A stretch of DNA of 64,000 bases from Ectopseudomonas mendocina (GCF_007049795.1 NZ_SCFY01000016.1:1-64000), one strand, 5' to 3'; shown: positions 36,125-45,353, numbered from the stretch's first letter. The notes: generated by a model from the sequence alone, not told the origin. Translations and numbers: made by a program.

Positions 36125-37096
36125 ATGTTCGAGTTGTTGATGAGTGCTGACATGATGGTTCCGGATCCCGACGGGATGACGGAAAAACTGGTGGACAAGC
36201 TCGGTGTCTACAAGCACGAGCGCTGGCGCCAGGCGTTCGACAACCATCCTTACATCGCGCACTTCCTGCGCGTGCACAAATCCCTGGCGGTGGCGCCGAC
36301 CCGTATCGAGCCGCAGTGGCACCTCGACAAGCCGAATCCCGGCGACCCGCTGTTCCACGATTTCCTGGAGAGCCTCAAGGACTACCAGGGCCACCATCGG
36401 CCGATGATCACCCACTCCATTGTTCTTGCTCTGCATCGCGAGAAGTTCGCCGTGCTGGTGGACAAACTGATGCGCCGCCGTCTGCCGTTTCGCATGGCGC
36501 AGCGCACCCCGGAGATGCCGTTCGACCGCCTGTGGCTCGGTGCCACGCCAGAGAAGCCTTACTACCAGCCCTCGGTCGACGGAGGCCTGTGCATCGAGAT
36601 CATGGAGACCGAGCCGCTGCAGATGCCGCCGGAAACCTACGCCCTGCCGCCGGCCCAGCCCCGCGACCTGGCGCCGGGCGGCATGATCCGGGTGACTGCC
36701 CGCGGCTTCCTGGTGCGTGACTTGGACGAGACTTTGCGCCAGGTTTCCGCCAACCTCGACTGGGAGCCCAGTGGGCCGGTGGAGCACCTGCGCGAAGAGG
36801 GCTATCGCCGTGCGCGCATGGGCTTCACGGTAGAGAACAGCGCGACCCTCGATGTGATCGAGGCGACCTACTGGAACACCGATGCTGGCCATTACCTGAA
36901 CAACTGGGGACCGGGCCCATACTACATCCGTATCGGCGTCAACGACCTGGCTGCCAAGGCCGAAGACCTGCGCGCGCGTGGCACCGCCTTCGAGTGGATC
37001 GAGTCGTCCGAGGCGGTTGGCGGCAGGTCGCTGATCAAGGTCGATCCGAAAGAGCTGGACGGCCAGGTGTTCGAGTTCGAGGAGATTCAGGTATGA
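36125..37096 (+). CDS. VOC/glyoxalase-like protein, function unknown
   Basis: A 323-residue soluble protein. The C-terminal third looks like a VOC beta-alpha-beta module (YYIRIGVNDLAAKAEDLRARG, then TAFEWIES and GQVFEFEE), and a further such module may lie in the N half (MFELLMSADMMVPDPDGMTE). I do not recognise a characterised relative. The three metal ligands of extradiol dioxygenases are not obvious. ATG 36125 follows GGAGGTAAGTCCC. Its stop overlaps the next gene's start (ATGA), so its product is probably used with the enoyl-CoA hydratase. Confidence 0.6.
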   Translation: MFELLMSADMMVPDPDGMTEKLVDKLGVYKHERWRQAFDNHPYIAHFLRVHKSLAVAPTRIEPQWHLDKPNPGDPLFHDFLESLKDYQGHHRPMITHSIVLALHREKFAVLVDKLMRRRLPFRMAQRTPEMPFDRLWLGATPEKPYYQPSVDGGLCIEIMETEPLQMPPETYALPPAQPRDLAPGGMIRVTARGFLVRDLDETLRQVSANLDWEPSGPVEHLREEGYRRARMGFTVENSATLDVIEATYWNTDAGHYLNNWGPGPYYIRIGVNDLAAKAEDLRARGTAFEWIESSEAVGGRSLIKVDPKELDGQVFEFEEIQV

Positions 37097-37911
37097 GCGC
37101 CGACCAAGGCCAACTGAATTCGCTGACGATCAACGAGTCGGTGCGTGTCGAGCGAGACGCCACGCTGGGTTGGATCGTGCTGACTCGCCCTGGGCAGATC
37201 AATGCCATCAACGACGATATCCGCCAGGGCGTGCCCCAGGCGCTGGAACTGCTGGAGCGCGACCCACGGGTACGCGTCATCCTGATTCGCGGCGAGGGCG
37301 AGCGGGGCTTCTGCGCCGGTGCGGACATCAAGGAAAAGCGCGGCGAGGAATCGGCCATCCAGGTTCGCCAGCGCATGGAGCGCTCGCGCTGGATAGAGGC
37401 GCTGGACAGCGTGGCCAAGCCGGTGGTCGCCGCCATTCACGGTTACTGCATGGGCGGCGGCCTGGAGCTTGCGTTGGCTTGCGATATCCGCTTCGCCGCG
37501 CCGAACGCGGTGTTCGCTCTGCCGGAAACCGGCCTCGGCCTGATTCCCGGCGGAGGCGGTACCCAGCGCCTGGCGCGGGTGGTGGCGCCGGGGTTGGCCA
37601 TGGATCTACTGCTCACCGGTGAGCGGCTGAACGCCGCGGAGGCCCGTCGGGTTGGGCTGATTACTCGCATGGCTCTTGAAGGGGATAGCTGGCTCGATGA
37701 GGTCACGGCCCTTGCCCTGCAGATTGCCGCCAAGCCGCCAGCGGCGTCGGCCTATGTTAAACAGGCAGCGCGCGCTGCACTTGAACTGGACCTCAAGCGC
37801 GGTCTCGATCTGGAGCTGGATCTGTTTGCCCTGCTGGCGCCGACCAAGGACAGGCGCGAAGCCGCACTGGCATTCGCCGAGCGCCGCGAACCGCGCTTCA
37901 CCGGCGAATAG
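37093..37911 (+). CDS. Enoyl-CoA hydratase/isomerase (crotonase family)
   Basis: A 272-residue crotonase. It has both catalytic Glu residues of true enoyl-CoA hydratases, Glu125 in MGGGLELALACD and Glu145 in ALPETGLGLIPGGGGTQRL, and the oxyanion loop GFCAGADIKE. It should add water across a 2-enoyl-CoA, a beta-oxidation step on side-chain or ring-derived acyl-CoA. The start overlaps the preceding stop by four bases (ATGA). An SDR that could oxidise the resulting hydroxyacyl-CoA follows 35 bases later. Confidence 0.9.
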   Translation: MSADQGQLNSLTINESVRVERDATLGWIVLTRPGQINAINDDIRQGVPQALELLERDPRVRVILIRGEGERGFCAGADIKEKRGEESAIQVRQRMERSRWIEALDSVAKPVVAAIHGYCMGGGLELALACDIRFAAPNAVFALPETGLGLIPGGGGTQRLARVVAPGLAMDLLLTGERLNAAEARRVGLITRMALEGDSWLDEVTALALQIAAKPPAASAYVKQAARAALELDLKRGLDLELDLFALLAPTKDRREAALAFAERREPRFTGE

Positions 37912-37946
37912 CCGACGACCCCACCAGAACAGGAGAAAGCACAGTT

Positions 37947-38765
37947 ATGAGTACAGGAAAACTTGCTGGACGGGTTGCCATCATCACCGGCGCCGGCGGT
38001 GGCCTGGGCGCCGAGTGTGCACGGGTGCTGGCGGCACACGGCGCCAGCATCGCGGTGGCCGACATCAATGGCGAAGCCGCCGAGGCGGTGGCCGAGTCGC
38101 TGCGGGCGGCGGGTGGCCAGGCGCTGGGCATCCGTACCGACGTGTCGTCGGAGGATGAGGTGCAGGCCATGGTCGCGCAGGTCAAGGAACGCTTCGGTCG
38201 TATCGACGTGCTGCACAACAACGCGGCGGTACTCGATGGCGAGCAGCGCCAGCGCGACCGTGACCTGGCCAACCTGGACATGGATGCCTTCGACCGGGCC
38301 ATCGCTGTCAACCTGCGCGGCGCGGTGCTGTGCACCAAGCATGTGATCCCGGTGATGCTGGAGCAGGGTGGCGGCTCGATCATCTTCGCCACCTCCGGTC
38401 TCGGCGTGCAGGGTGATATGTCGCTTTCCGGCTATGCCACCTCCAAGGCCGCGCTGCTGATGCTGCCCAAATTGGTGGCGGCACAGTACGGCAAACGTGG
38501 AATTCGCGGCAACGCCGTGCAGATCGGCTTGGCACCCCAGCATCCGCTACCCGACGCGTTGCTAGAGATCATGCGTGACAACCATTGCACGCCGGAGCTC
38601 GGCACCCCGCGGCAGATCGCCGATGTGGTGGCCTTCCTGGCGTCCGACGAGTCCGCGTTCGTGACCGGCAGCACGCTGGTGGCTGACGGTGGCTTCGGCA
38701 GCCACACGCCTTCCCTGGTGGCGGTACGCAAGCTGTTCGAGCAGATGGGGCGCAACAGCATGTAA
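37947..38765 (+). CDS. Short-chain dehydrogenase/reductase
   Basis: A 272-residue classical SDR. TGAGGGLG binds the coenzyme, Asp in VADINGE suggests NAD, then come HNNAA and the active-site Ser in FATSGLG and YATSK. It follows the enoyl-CoA hydratase and is the last gene of block B, so 3-hydroxyacyl-CoA or ring-alcohol dehydrogenation are both possible. Starts after AACAGGAGAAAG. It is convergent with the Bcr/CflA transporter, 32 bases apart. Confidence 0.9.
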   Translation: MSTGKLAGRVAIITGAGGGLGAECARVLAAHGASIAVADINGEAAEAVAESLRAAGGQALGIRTDVSSEDEVQAMVAQVKERFGRIDVLHNNAAVLDGEQRQRDRDLANLDMDAFDRAIAVNLRGAVLCTKHVIPVMLEQGGGSIIFATSGLGVQGDMSLSGYATSKAALLMLPKLVAAQYGKRGIRGNAVQIGLAPQHPLPDALLEIMRDNHCTPELGTPRQIADVVAFLASDESAFVTGSTLVADGGFGSHTPSLVAVRKLFEQMGRNSM

Positions 38766-38797
38766 GGACGCCGGAGGCGCAGGGAGGGGGCTGTGAT

Positions 38798-40036
38798 TCA
38801 CTGGCTGCTGCGCGGCGCCAGTGGCGTAACGCCGGCCTCCGCCAGGCGCCTGCCGGCGCTCATCCAGGCCAGTGCGGCAACGCCTAGTGATAAGGTCATG
38901 GCCAGCGCTGCGCCGGAGGCAAGCAGCAGAGGGGTGTGCCAGAAGAAGGGTGCGATGAGCGCTGCCAGTACGGCGTTGAACCCGGTCTGGATAAACAGTT
39001 GCAGCGACGAGCCAAGCCCGCGCCGGTCCGGCACGCAGTCCAGCCCCGCCAACACTATGGTGGGCTGGACCAACGCCATGCCGAGCGTGTAGATGAACAG
39101 ATAGGGCAGATACCATCCGTATGCCGCGGGGGCCCAATAGCAGATGATGAGGTTCCACAGGCTGGCCAGCGCCATGATCGTGAAGCCCGTGACCAGACAG
39201 CGGCCGGACGACCAGCGTTGGGCGAAGCGAGCGGACAGGTAGGAGCCGAGCATCATGCCAGCGGTGGCCGGGCCGAACAGCCAGATGAAATCGGTTTCCT
39301 GCAGCCCCAGGTGGCGCATCAGGAACACGGGGGCGGACAGCACGTAGATGAAGAACCCGGCGAACATCAGGGCGAAGGTCACCGCCCAGAGCATGAAGGT
39401 ATCGTTGCACAGCACTTGCCGATAGCCCGCCAGCAAGGTCGCGCCTGAAAAGCGCTGACGTTTGCCCGGAGGCAGCGTTTCCGGCAGGTAGAACAGCACC
39501 ATGGTCAGCAGGGCCGCACCCATGGCGGCGAGCAGGCCGAAGTTCGCGCGCCAGCCCGCATGCACCTGTAGCCAGCCGCCCAGCACCGGACCGATGGCGG
39601 GGGCCAGGGCGAACAGCATGACCACCAGCGCATACAGGCGTTGGGCGGCGGCGCCAGCGTAGAGGTCGCGGATCACGGCCCGGCCGACCACTATGCCGGC
39701 CCCGGCGGACAGCCCTTGCAGTACCCGGCAGACATACACCTGCTCGATACGCGTGGCGCAGGCGGCGCCGATGGATGCCAGGGCGAACACCAGTAGGCCG
39801 GCGATCACCACTGGTCGCCGCCCCAAGCTGTCGGAGAAAGCGCCATGCCAGAGCGACATGAAGGCGAAGGCGGCGAAATACAGGGACAGGGTGATTTGCA
39901 ACTCGACGTCCGTGACGCCGAATACCGCCTTCATCTGCTCGAAGGAAGGCATGTAGATGTTGATGGTGAAGGGGCCGAGCATCGCCAGACCAGCAAGCAG
40001 GATGGGCAGGAGTCTTGCCGTTGCGGGTGAAATCAA
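38798..40036 (-). CDS. Bcr/CflA-family MFS efflux transporter
   Basis: A 412-residue twelve-helix major facilitator of the drug:H+ antiporter-1 (Bcr/CflA) type. It shows INIYMPSFEQMKAVFGVTDV in loop 1, the motif SLWHGAFSDSLGRRPVVIAG (motif A), and APAIGPVLGGWL (motif C of antiporters). It probably exports a toxic substrate or intermediate. It is divergent from the FAD oxidoreductase gene at 40345, and operator-like site 4 lies 68 bases upstream of its start. Confidence 0.87.
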   Translation of the reverse strand: MISPATARLLPILLAGLAMLGPFTINIYMPSFEQMKAVFGVTDVELQITLSLYFAAFAFMSLWHGAFSDSLGRRPVVIAGLLVFALASIGAACATRIEQVYVCRVLQGLSAGAGIVVGRAVIRDLYAGAAAQRLYALVVMLFALAPAIGPVLGGWLQVHAGWRANFGLLAAMGAALLTMVLFYLPETLPPGKRQRFSGATLLAGYRQVLCNDTFMLWAVTFALMFAGFFIYVLSAPVFLMRHLGLQETDFIWLFGPATAGMMLGSYLSARFAQRWSSGRCLVTGFTIMALASLWNLIICYWAPAAYGWYLPYLFIYTLGMALVQPTIVLAGLDCVPDRRGLGSSLQLFIQTGFNAVLAALIAPFFWHTPLLLASGAALAMTLSLGVAALAWMSAGRRLAEAGVTPLAPRSSQ

Positions 40037-40344
40037 AGGAGGCCTTCTGTCGTTGGGTCGCCGGCCGTGTCACATGCCGGGGCGATCGAGGTTTGGCCTA
40101 TATTAGACAAAAATAAATAAAGTGTCTTAATTGTTTCTGGGCATGCTTTACCTGGCGGCGCAAGGTCGGCGTGTGGTGGATCCTTTTACTGGCGGTAAAA
40201 CGGATGCTCACCCGCTCGCCGACGGTTATTGCTAGCGTGGCATTCCCTGCGGGCCGCCAGACGGCGTCCAGCCGCTTGCGAGCAAGACGGTAGCGGCCCG
40301 GCGACAAGGTTGCCGGGGCCGCCAGGAACTAACCATAAACAGCG
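40037..40344. other. Divergent promoter region with operator-like site 4
   Basis: 308 bases between the Bcr/CflA transporter and the FAD oxidoreductase. The first third is A+T-rich and holds the element at 40104-40129; the rest is G+C-rich without a credible gene. The 69-codon minus-strand frame at 40098-40307 has no ribosome binding site. Confidence 0.45.
40104..40129. promoter_or_regulatory. Shared 26-bp operator-like element, site 4
   Basis: Left half TAGACAAAAA, right half AGTGTCTTA. The left half is the same TAGACAAA as at site 2, and the two halves mirror each other (TTAGACA against TGTCTTAA). Same spacing as the others. Confidence 0.45.
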
Positions 40345-41958
40345 ATGAACAAGAACAATCAAGCCATGAATAATTACAACACGGACTTCGATGCGATCAT
40401 CGTCGGCGGCGGCACCAATGGGCTGTCGGCCGGCTGCTATCTGGGTATGGAAGGCAAGAGGGTGCTGGTGCTCGAAGCGCTGGACAAGGTCGGCGGCATG
40501 GCTTCATCGGGCTACCTGATCCCCGAGGCGCCACAGCATCTGGTGCACCCCTGCGCCATGGACATGATGTCCATGCGCGTGCATGCCCACGTACCCCGTG
40601 AGCTGGAACTCGAGCGGCATGGTTTCAAGTCGATCGAACTGTCGCCGGGCTACGTCTACCTGCACCCGGATGGCACCTCGCTGGTGTTCTGGCGCGACCG
40701 GCAGCAGACGGCCGCGGAAATCCGCCGCTACAGTGCCAGGGACGCCGAGGCGTTCCTCGAGTTCATGGAGGTCATCGACCTGTTCCTCGACATCGCCCTG
40801 CCGATGATGCGGGTCGATCCGGCGCGAACCAACCTGATGGCCAAGCTGAAGGTGATAGGGACCGCGCTCAAGCGGCGCAAGCTCAAGCCCGAGCTGATGG
40901 CGCTGATGACCGGCTCGGCCCACCAGGCTGCGCGCGAGCGTTTCGAGCACCCGGTGACCATTTCCGCCATGTGTGCGCTGACCGGCCTGGCCGGCGATAT
41001 CAGCGCCGACGGCGGCGGTATCTACTACGCCCTGTTGGGCTTCCTCCACCGCTTCGGGGTCGGTCGGGTGATCGGCGGCATGCAGCAACTGAGCAATGCC
41101 ATGCGCGCGCGCCTGGAGGAACTGGGCGGCCAGGTCATGACTTCGGCCCGCGTCGAAGAAATCCTCGCCAGTCTGGGCAAGGTCCGGGGCGTCCGGTTGG
41201 CCGACGGGCGTGAATTCACGGCGCGCGCGGTCATCGCCGGGTGTCACCCCAAGGTCGCGCTGGAAATGGTCAGCGCCGGGGAAATGCCGAGGAACCTGCT
41301 GACCCGCATCGCCATGGCACCGGCCAACGCCAGGGGCTCGGGACCGCTCAAGGTCGACCTGGCGCTCGACGGGCAGATCTCCGTGCCCCGTTTCGAGGCG
41401 GCCAGGGGCGACGGTGTCGACCTGCGCAAGGCCTGCCTGATGATCGGCACGGAAGAGGCAGTGCTGGAGAACTTCGCCGCCAGTGCCCGTGGCGAAGTAC
41501 CGCGCCTGCCGTACATCACCATGGTCGCGCCCAACTCGGTGGATCCCTCGCAGTCGCCGCCGGGCCAGGACGTGCTCTACATCTATCCGCCGGTGATGCC
41601 GGTCAACCCGCGTGAGGGCTGGGATGCGCTCAGGGAACGGGTGGCCGACCAGGTGGTCGAGCAACTGTCCGAATACGTCGAGGGTATCCAGGGGCATGTG
41701 ATCGGCCGCTGGATCGAGGCGGCGCCTGACTTCACCGCCCGCCTGAACACGGTGAACGGCTGCGTGGTGCATATCGACACCACCTCCATGCGCTCCAGCG
41801 CCATGCGCCCGGCCTATGGGCTGGGTGGCGACACGCTGCCGGTCGAAGGACTGTACCTGGGCAGTGCCGGCATTCACCCGGGCGGCGGCGTCAACGGCAT
41901 GGCTGGGCGGCTGGCGGCCGGCCGGGTGAAGCGCTACCTGGCAAAAGCAGGTAAGTAA
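40345..41958 (+). CDS. FAD-dependent oxidoreductase, phytoene-dehydrogenase-like (copy 1)
   Basis: A 537-residue flavoprotein of the phytoene desaturase/amine oxidase superfamily (COG1233 type). The N-terminal FAD loop is IIVGGGTNGLSAGCYLGMEG followed by VLVLEALDKVGGMA. The C terminus has the second FAD contact, LYLGSAGIHPGGGVNGMAGR. Such enzymes desaturate or isomerise C-C bonds in hydrophobic rings or chains. A second member with low similarity is encoded at 48204. AACAAGAACAATC at 40348-40360 lies within the first codons; ATG 40366 (MNNYNTDF) is an alternative start. Confidence 0.85.
   Translation: MNKNNQAMNNYNTDFDAIIVGGGTNGLSAGCYLGMEGKRVLVLEALDKVGGMASSGYLIPEAPQHLVHPCAMDMMSMRVHAHVPRELELERHGFKSIELSPGYVYLHPDGTSLVFWRDRQQTAAEIRRYSARDAEAFLEFMEVIDLFLDIALPMMRVDPARTNLMAKLKVIGTALKRRKLKPELMALMTGSAHQAARERFEHPVTISAMCALTGLAGDISADGGGIYYALLGFLHRFGVGRVIGGMQQLSNAMRARLEELGGQVMTSARVEEILASLGKVRGVRLADGREFTARAVIAGCHPKVALEMVSAGEMPRNLLTRIAMAPANARGSGPLKVDLALDGQISVPRFEAARGDGVDLRKACLMIGTEEAVLENFAASARGEVPRLPYITMVAPNSVDPSQSPPGQDVLYIYPPVMPVNPREGWDALRERVADQVVEQLSEYVEGIQGHVIGRWIEAAPDFTARLNTVNGCVVHIDTTSMRSSAMRPAYGLGGDTLPVEGLYLGSAGIHPGGGVNGMAGRLAAGRVKRYLAKAGK
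40348..40360 (+). promoter_or_regulatory. AANAANAA (Crc/Hfq-type) motif at FAD oxidoreductase start
   Basis: AACAAGAACAATC overlaps codons 2-5 if the ATG at 40345 is used, or lies just before the ATG at 40366. Exact AANAANAA matches. Confidence 0.45.
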
Positions 41959-41984
41959 CAGCGGGCGGAGCGACCGCGGCGGCC

Positions 41985-42638
41985 TCAGTCGCTGCGCTCG
42001 TTCTGGTTCTGCGCAATGCTTGCCAGGATGAAATCCACCGAATACTGGCGCCAGGTGCTCATGCCTTCCTCCGAACAGGTATCCAGGCCGGCTAGGGCGG
42101 ACATCGAGTAGCGGTTGGTGAACCAGCCGGTGGTGAGCAGAGCGGCGGTGGCGAGAAACAGGCGGGGGTTGATGCCGGCCTTGAAATCGCCGCTCTCCGC
42201 GCCATGGCGGAGAATGCCGTCGAGCTTGTCGATCAGCGCCGGCGCCAGTTCGAGGAAGCGGTTGCGGGGCGTCTGGTGGGTATCGTGGTAGTGGATGCCT
42301 TCCAGGGCTAGGGCGCCGAGCAGCGGGTCATGGCGGTACTGGTCGAAGAAATGGTTGAGTATCGCGCGCATGGCCTGCCTGGGGGGCAGTGAGTCGACAT
42401 CCAGCTCCACCAGCTCGGACATGACATGCTCGGAGCACTCGTCCAGCACGGCGACGAACAGCCCTTCCTTGGAGCCGTAGTAGTGATAGATCAGCTGCTT
42501 GGTGATCCCCGCTTCGCGGGCAAGCTCCTCCATGCGCACGCCGGCAAGGCCCTTCTCCGCGAACTCCAGGCGCGCGGTCTCGATCAGGCGACGGATCGTA
42601 TTGCGTTTCCCAGGTTCGTTCTGCCCAGCAGGTTTCAC
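41985..42638 (-). CDS. TetR/AcrR-family transcriptional regulator
   Basis: A 217-residue regulator. The helix-turn-helix is near residues 17-62 (IRRLIETARLEFAEKGLAGV, RMEELAREAGITKQLIYHYY, GSKEGLF), with a C-terminal ligand domain. GTG 42638 is chosen because AAGGAGAAAAGG lies directly before it and because the frame further upstream would run through the palindrome at 42673-42697. It is divergent from the P450 operon; the palindrome between them is a likely operator, so it probably represses the P450 unit and itself. Confidence 0.87.
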   Translation of the reverse strand: MKPAGQNEPGKRNTIRRLIETARLEFAEKGLAGVRMEELAREAGITKQLIYHYYGSKEGLFVAVLDECSEHVMSELVELDVDSLPPRQAMRAILNHFFDQYRHDPLLGALALEGIHYHDTHQTPRNRFLELAPALIDKLDGILRHGAESGDFKAGINPRLFLATAALLTTGWFTNRYSMSALAGLDTCSEEGMSTWRQYSVDFILASIAQNQNERSD

Positions 42639-42672
42639 CCTTTTCTCCTTATCACGGCAATGATCGATGCAC

Positions 42673-42697
42673 TTCGTTTGACCCTGGGTAAAACGAA
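42673..42697. promoter_or_regulatory. 25-bp palindrome, probable TetR operator
   Basis: TTCGTTT and AAACGAA frame an inner ACCC-T-GGGT. All pairs match except one position on each side of the inner box. It is 35 bases upstream of the TetR start and about 206 bases upstream of the P450 start. Confidence 0.65.
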
Positions 42698-42871
42698 TCG
42701 GGTCGCAGAAAAAAGGCAGCCCGTTAGTATCCCAGATCGGTGGTTCCGAAAGGATACCGTTACTTGCGGTTGGGCGAGCGGATCGGCGTGTTTCCAAATG
42801 AAAACCGCAACGGGACACTCGCCTCCGCCAGCCTGATGGCCTGTCGCCGTACTGGCGTCACTCGACTTCCG

Positions 42872-42881
42872 ACAACAACAA
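42872..42881 (+). promoter_or_regulatory. AANAANAA (Crc/Hfq-type) motif before P450 gene
   Basis: ACAACAACAA ends 22 bases before the P450 ATG. Contains AACAACAA, the Hfq/Crc recognition sequence. Confidence 0.5.
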
Positions 42882-42903
42882 TTCCACAGAGTGGTTGAAT
42901 CCC

Positions 42904-44184
42904 ATGAGTACCAACACCGCCTCCGCCCTCGATCTCAAGAATAACTACTCCGCTGTCTCCGAGACTTATCGTGGCACCGATCTGGACATCCATGCCGTAT
43001 GCCGCGAGCAGCTCCTGAAATCGCCGATCTATGAGGGCGACTTTATCGCCCAATTCGGCGTGCCGACCAACGCCGGCATCCAGCAGGGTACCCGGCCGAC
43101 CTTCGCTTTGTTCAAGTACCAGGACGTGATGGCGGTACTGCGCGACGGCAACACTTACACCAGCGGTTTCATCGCCGAGGGCCTGGGCGCCTTCTTCGAC
43201 GGCCTGGTGATCCTGGCCATGGATGGCGAGCCGCATCGCAAGGTGCGTGCGCTGCTGCAACCGGCCTTCATGCCCGAGAGTGTGAACAAGTGGCGTGGGC
43301 AGATCGACGAGGTGATCCGTGAGGAATTCCTCAAGCCGCTGGTGCCGCAGAAGAAGGCCGACCTCATGGAGTTCGGCCTGGAACTGCCGATCCGCATTAT
43401 GTACGCCCTGATGGGCTTCCCCACCGATGACCCTTCCAAGTACAAGCAGTACGCCGCCTGGGCACTGGCCATGGTCGGTGGCAACCAGATCGATCCGGCG
43501 AAGATGGAGGAAGCCCGCAAGCGGGCTGGCATCGCGGTCAAAGGCCTGTACGACGCCATCCAGGAAGTCGTGGTGCGCCGTCGCGCCGAGGGTAGCCAGG
43601 GCGACGATGTGGTCGGCCGCCTGCTGCGTGCCGAATACGAAGGGCGGACGCTGGACGACCATGAGGTGATCACCTTCACCCGTTCGCTGCTGCCCGCCGC
43701 CGGTGAAACCACCACGCGCATGTTCAGCTCGGTGATGGCGCTGCTGCTCACCACCCCGGGCCTGCTGGAGCGGGTCAAGGCCGATCGCTCGCTGATTCCC
43801 AAGCTGATGGACGAAACCACCCGCTACGAGCCGGTGGCCACCTTCAAGGTGCGCGAGACCGCCAAGGACGTCGAGTTCCACGGTGTGAAGATTCCCAAGG
43901 GGGCCTTCGTGCAGTGCATGGTGGTGTCCGCCAACCGTGACCCGGATGCCTTCGAGAACCCCGACGTCTTCGACATCGACCGCAAGCTCAAGCCTTCCTT
44001 CGGTTTCGGTTTCGGCCCGCACATGTGCATCGGCCAGTTTATCGCCAAGGTCGAGATCAACTGCTCGATCAACGCCATCCTCGACCTGTTTCCCAATATC
44101 CGTCTGGACCCGTCGAAGCCCGCTCCCGTCATCGCGGGCGCGCAGTTGCGCGGCGTCTCCTCGCTCCCGGTGATCTGGGACTAA
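42904..44184 (+). CDS. Cytochrome P450
   Basis: A 426-residue soluble bacterial P450, a haem monooxygenase that hydroxylates an unactivated carbon or aromatic ring using O2 and two electrons. All marks are present: the I-helix AGET (266-269) with the O2-activating Thr, ExxR at Glu304-Arg307 (ETTR), and the haem loop FGFGPHMCIG with the ligand Cys375. ATG 42904 is chosen over TTG 42895. Its redox partners are not adjacent: a 3Fe-4S ferredoxin lies at 60777 and a ferredoxin reductase at 55821. First gene of an operon divergent from TetR. Confidence 0.93.
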   Translation: MSTNTASALDLKNNYSAVSETYRGTDLDIHAVCREQLLKSPIYEGDFIAQFGVPTNAGIQQGTRPTFALFKYQDVMAVLRDGNTYTSGFIAEGLGAFFDGLVILAMDGEPHRKVRALLQPAFMPESVNKWRGQIDEVIREEFLKPLVPQKKADLMEFGLELPIRIMYALMGFPTDDPSKYKQYAAWALAMVGGNQIDPAKMEEARKRAGIAVKGLYDAIQEVVVRRRAEGSQGDDVVGRLLRAEYEGRTLDDHEVITFTRSLLPAAGETTTRMFSSVMALLLTTPGLLERVKADRSLIPKLMDETTRYEPVATFKVRETAKDVEFHGVKIPKGAFVQCMVVSANRDPDAFENPDVFDIDRKLKPSFGFGFGPHMCIGQFIAKVEINCSINAILDLFPNIRLDPSKPAPVIAGAQLRGVSSLPVIWD

Positions 44185-44242
44185 ACACCGCCATCCCCTT
44201 GCCTTGCGTGCTTTTAGACGATAACGACAAGAGACGATCCCG

Positions 44243-45274
44243 ATGAGAACTTTCAAGACGATTCCCGAGCGCGGCGACTTCGGCTTCCAGCAACTGGTCG
44301 GCCCACACCAGGTCACCGGCGCGGCCATGGCTGGCAGCCGTGGCTTCTTCGGCCTGCAATTGAGCAAAAGCTCGCCGTTCGGCTCGGTGCGCGACGAGGA
44401 CGGCAACATCTATTCATTCGTGCGTTCGCTGCTGGCTCCGGGCGGCACGCCGAACCCGACCAAGTTCTTCTACCTGAATAACCATGTCGACGGCGTCAAC
44501 CTGCGCATGGACCACGAGAAGATGGCCCGCCAGGCGTTGACGCCGATGCCGGTACAGACCCTGGATGGTGACACCGTGCGTTGGACCAACCAGCCCGGCG
44601 AGGCCGGCAACGGCTGGGAGATCACCGCCAACAGCGAGCGCCTGACCTGGCGCGAGGATGGTCTGTTCCAGCTAGAAGGCCGCCTGCTCGGTCCCGGTCT
44701 GCAGTGGTACTTGCCAGGGGTGGAATGGGGCACCTTCTATGTGTCGCAGCTCTGGGAGTTGGCCGGTGTCTGCGAGGGCCGGCCGGTGAAGGGGGCTATG
44801 GCGCTCGACCAGTTCTACATGGCCGAGGGCGGTGCGATCCATTTCAAGAAGGACCTGGTGGTCAACAACAACAAGCATGTGATCTGGTGGTCGTTCGTCA
44901 CCCTGTACAAGGACGGCAGCTGGGATGCGGGTTCCTTCATGGTCGGCCACGACCATCTGGGCTATGCGATCTTCACCAACGACAAGGGCGAGGTGCGCGT
45001 CACCACCGATATCGAAGGACAGACCCGGCACAAGGAGGGCAGCTATTTCCTGGAGTCGGCGCGGATCGTGCTCGAAGGCAAGGAAGAGTGGGAGTTCCTC
45101 CCCGATCCCAGGGGCGAAATGATCGATTTCGTTGGTGGCTTTCCGATCACCGCGCAGCAGGAAGGGCGTTGGCGCCGGGTCGGCGACACTCGCGAGCCTT
45201 CGCACTGGCTGGGCTGGGGAGAGTCCGACCGGCGCAACGGTTCGGCGCGCAACGTACCGGGCCGGGATATCTGA
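44243..45274 (+). CDS. Unknown protein, possibly lipocalin/CrtC-like
   Basis: A 343-residue protein without signal peptide or membrane helices, rich in aromatic residues and beta-strand patterns (GLQWYLPGVEWGTFYVSQLW, HVIWWSFVTLYKDGSWDAGS). The overall look recalls the two-lipocalin fold of carotenoid 1,2-hydratase (CrtC) and AttH proteins, but I cannot assign it. A C-terminal WLGWGESDRRNGS is distinctive. It lies 58 bases after the P450 and is followed by a strong terminator, so it probably binds or hydrates the P450 product. It starts after a GAGACGATCCCG leader with only a weak ribosome binding site. Confidence 0.5.
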   Translation: MRTFKTIPERGDFGFQQLVGPHQVTGAAMAGSRGFFGLQLSKSSPFGSVRDEDGNIYSFVRSLLAPGGTPNPTKFFYLNNHVDGVNLRMDHEKMARQALTPMPVQTLDGDTVRWTNQPGEAGNGWEITANSERLTWREDGLFQLEGRLLGPGLQWYLPGVEWGTFYVSQLWELAGVCEGRPVKGAMALDQFYMAEGGAIHFKKDLVVNNNKHVIWWSFVTLYKDGSWDAGSFMVGHDHLGYAIFTNDKGEVRVTTDIEGQTRHKEGSYFLESARIVLEGKEEWEFLPDPRGEMIDFVGGFPITAQQEGRWRRVGDTREPSHWLGWGESDRRNGSARNVPGRDI

Positions 45275-45287
45275 TCCGAGCTGACGA

Positions 45288-45321
45288 GCCTCCCACGGCC
45301 CGACCGCCGTGGGAGGCTTTT
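45288..45321 (+). terminator. Strong rho-independent terminator
   Basis: GCCTCCCACGG (45288-45298) pairs perfectly with CCGTGGGAGGC (45307-45317) over an 8-base loop and is followed by TTTT. It ends the P450 transcript 13 bases after the lipocalin-like gene; the SDR after it carries its own AANAANAA leader. Confidence 0.85.
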
Positions 45322-45324
45322 CCG

Positions 45325-45338
45325 AACAAGAACAAGAG
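45325..45338 (+). promoter_or_regulatory. AANAANAA (Crc/Hfq-type) motif before SDR gene
   Basis: AACAAGAACAAGAG lies just after the terminator and 16 bases before the SDR ATG, ahead of the AGAGGA ribosome binding site. Confidence 0.5.
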
Positions 45339-45353
45339 CAGAGGAAACAGGCG

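Noticed and set aside
42639..42818. Extension of the TetR gene upstream to 42818
   Set aside because: The added 60 codons run through the operator palindrome and give an N terminus unlike any TetR; GTG 42638 has a strong ribosome binding site.
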